From positions 28,540 to 92,539 of the forward strand of contig JBCBIJ010000014.1 of the NCBI GenBank assembly GCA_038524795.1: a DNA stretch of 64,000 nt. The letters are read 5' to 3'. Shown piece after piece: positions 63,530-64,000 of the stretch; position 1 is the stretch's first letter, and every line of letters begins with the position of its first letter. The DNA is from CALBPI01 sp038524795 (GTDB lineage: Bacteria > Pseudomonadota > Gammaproteobacteria > Steroidobacterales > Woeseiaceae). The notes below the pieces were generated by a model, which worked only from the letters and a program-made list of their open reading frames with translations, was not told where the DNA came from and did no database searches. The position numbers and the translations under genes were made by a program.

Positions 63530-63807
63530 TGCCTGCACTCGATACCGACACCATCCAATCGCGACTGACCGAGATTCCGGGCTGGGCGGTCAAGGACGAC
63601 AAGCTCACGCGTGAGTTCACTTTCGCAGACTTTGTGGCCGCGTTTGCCTTCATGACGGCGGTCGCCCTTGAGGCCGAAAAAGCGGCCCACCACCCCGAGT
63701 GGTTCAACGTCTATAACCGCGTCCGTGTCCAGCTCACCACCCACGACGCAGGCGGCATCAGCGACAAGGATTTCGCATTGGCCGCACGCATGAACGCGTT
63801 GGCCTGA
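63529..63807 (+). CDS. phhB: Pterin-4a-carbinolamine dehydratase
   Basis: A 92-residue enzyme that regenerates tetrahydrobiopterin-type cofactor after phenylalanine hydroxylase. Motif EAEKAAHHPEWFNVYNRVRV followed by LTTHDAGGISDKDFALA is diagnostic, with the catalytic HH and later His. No phhA gene is nearby. ATG 63529 shares one base with the DUF3291 stop. Confidence 0.94.
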   Translation: MPALDTDTIQSRLTEIPGWAVKDDKLTREFTFADFVAAFAFMTAVALEAEKAAHHPEWFNVYNRVRVQLTTHDAGGISDKDFALAARMNALA

Positions 63808-63829
63808 CGGCCGCGCGCGCAGCGCCGCC

Positions 63830-64000
63830 CGTCATCGCGAGGTGACGCGAAGCGTCATTGCGATGCCACGAAGCGGCCGCGCAACCTCCCAACGCTATCG
63901 CGCGGCCAAACAAATCCCCCGAACCCGCCATCCCGCCGGGTCGGAGGGGTTTGCCGGACGCGCTCAAGTACATCCCTGTATCGCTCGCTGGGCGACGTCC
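63830..64000. repeat. Dispersed palindromic repeats at the window end
   Basis: CGTCATCGCGAG (63830-63841) and a GCAACCTCCCAACGC segment repeat those of the element after tuf. Next to it, 63911-63953 forms an imperfect hairpin (CAAATCCCCC against GGGGTTTG). The bases up to the edge (CTCAAGTACATCCCTGTA) have the look of another intergenic repeat, cut by the window. No gene is present. Confidence 0.5.

Overview
The window is GC-rich, densely packed DNA from a gammaproteobacterium. The evidence is the gammaproteobacterial S10-spc-alpha ribosomal gene order, a tRNA-Tyr/Gly/Thr-tuf block like the one upstream of E. coli tufB, and the cmoA-cmoB and srkA-type genes. The lineage below class cannot be read from sequence alone; a marine or soil gammaproteobacterium near Woeseiales, Xanthomonadales or Chromatiales is a guess.

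Layout. 1-876: 3' part of a major-royal-jelly-like protein (minus). 898-7734: TetR regulator and a divergent tripartite RND efflux operon (lipoprotein adaptor, inner-membrane pump, outer-membrane factor, small membrane protein) with a probable operator over the transcription start. 7741-9992: Sir2 deacylase and a beta-CASP metallo-hydrolase, translationally coupled. 10171-14672: three-gene signalling unit (histidine kinase, response regulator with a second degenerate receiver, TonB-like protein). 14752-16330: BASS transporter and a secreted SRPBCC-like protein.

16416-28080 is the most unusual block: two facing-away operons of exported proteins. Leftwards: a DUF1588-like CxxCH protein, a lipoprotein with two tandem CxxCH/HNCWS units plus a LamG domain, and a Tat-exported DUF1501 protein. 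Rightwards: a hydrazine-synthase-alpha-like (HzsA-related) CxxCH lipoprotein, an SH3 plus beta-barrel protein, a beta-barrel lipoprotein, a tiny DUF4266 lipoprotein ending in GGGCGCN, and a DUF3570 beta barrel. I read it as an uncharacterised cell-envelope, probably haem-dependent system.

28066-43086: accessory and housekeeping genes. These are a HExxH zinc-peptidase-like protein, a MerR regulator, a double-length UvrA with four ATPase modules, a rhomboid protease, a degenerate Cu/Zn-SOD-like lipoprotein, a region with two copies of a palindromic repeat, a SrkA-type kinase, alkaline phosphatase, CmoA/CmoB and an M15 carboxypeptidase.

43165-59485: tRNA-Tyr, tRNA-Gly, tRNA-Thr and tuf, then rpsJ, a 500-bp leader with its own promoter, and the S10, spc and alpha ribosomal operons through rplQ and a strong terminator. 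The tufB-type upstream side joined directly to rpsJ, without secE-nusG-rplKAJL-rpoBC-rpsLG-fusA, is a notable rearrangement or an assembly collapse.

59486-64000: thioredoxin-like remnant, GGDEF cyclase, AlgP-like basic protein, and a VOC/SDR/DUF3291/phhB group, ending in dispersed palindromic repeats. Starts were chosen by ribosome binding sites, family length and signal peptides, so several differ from the longest open frame.
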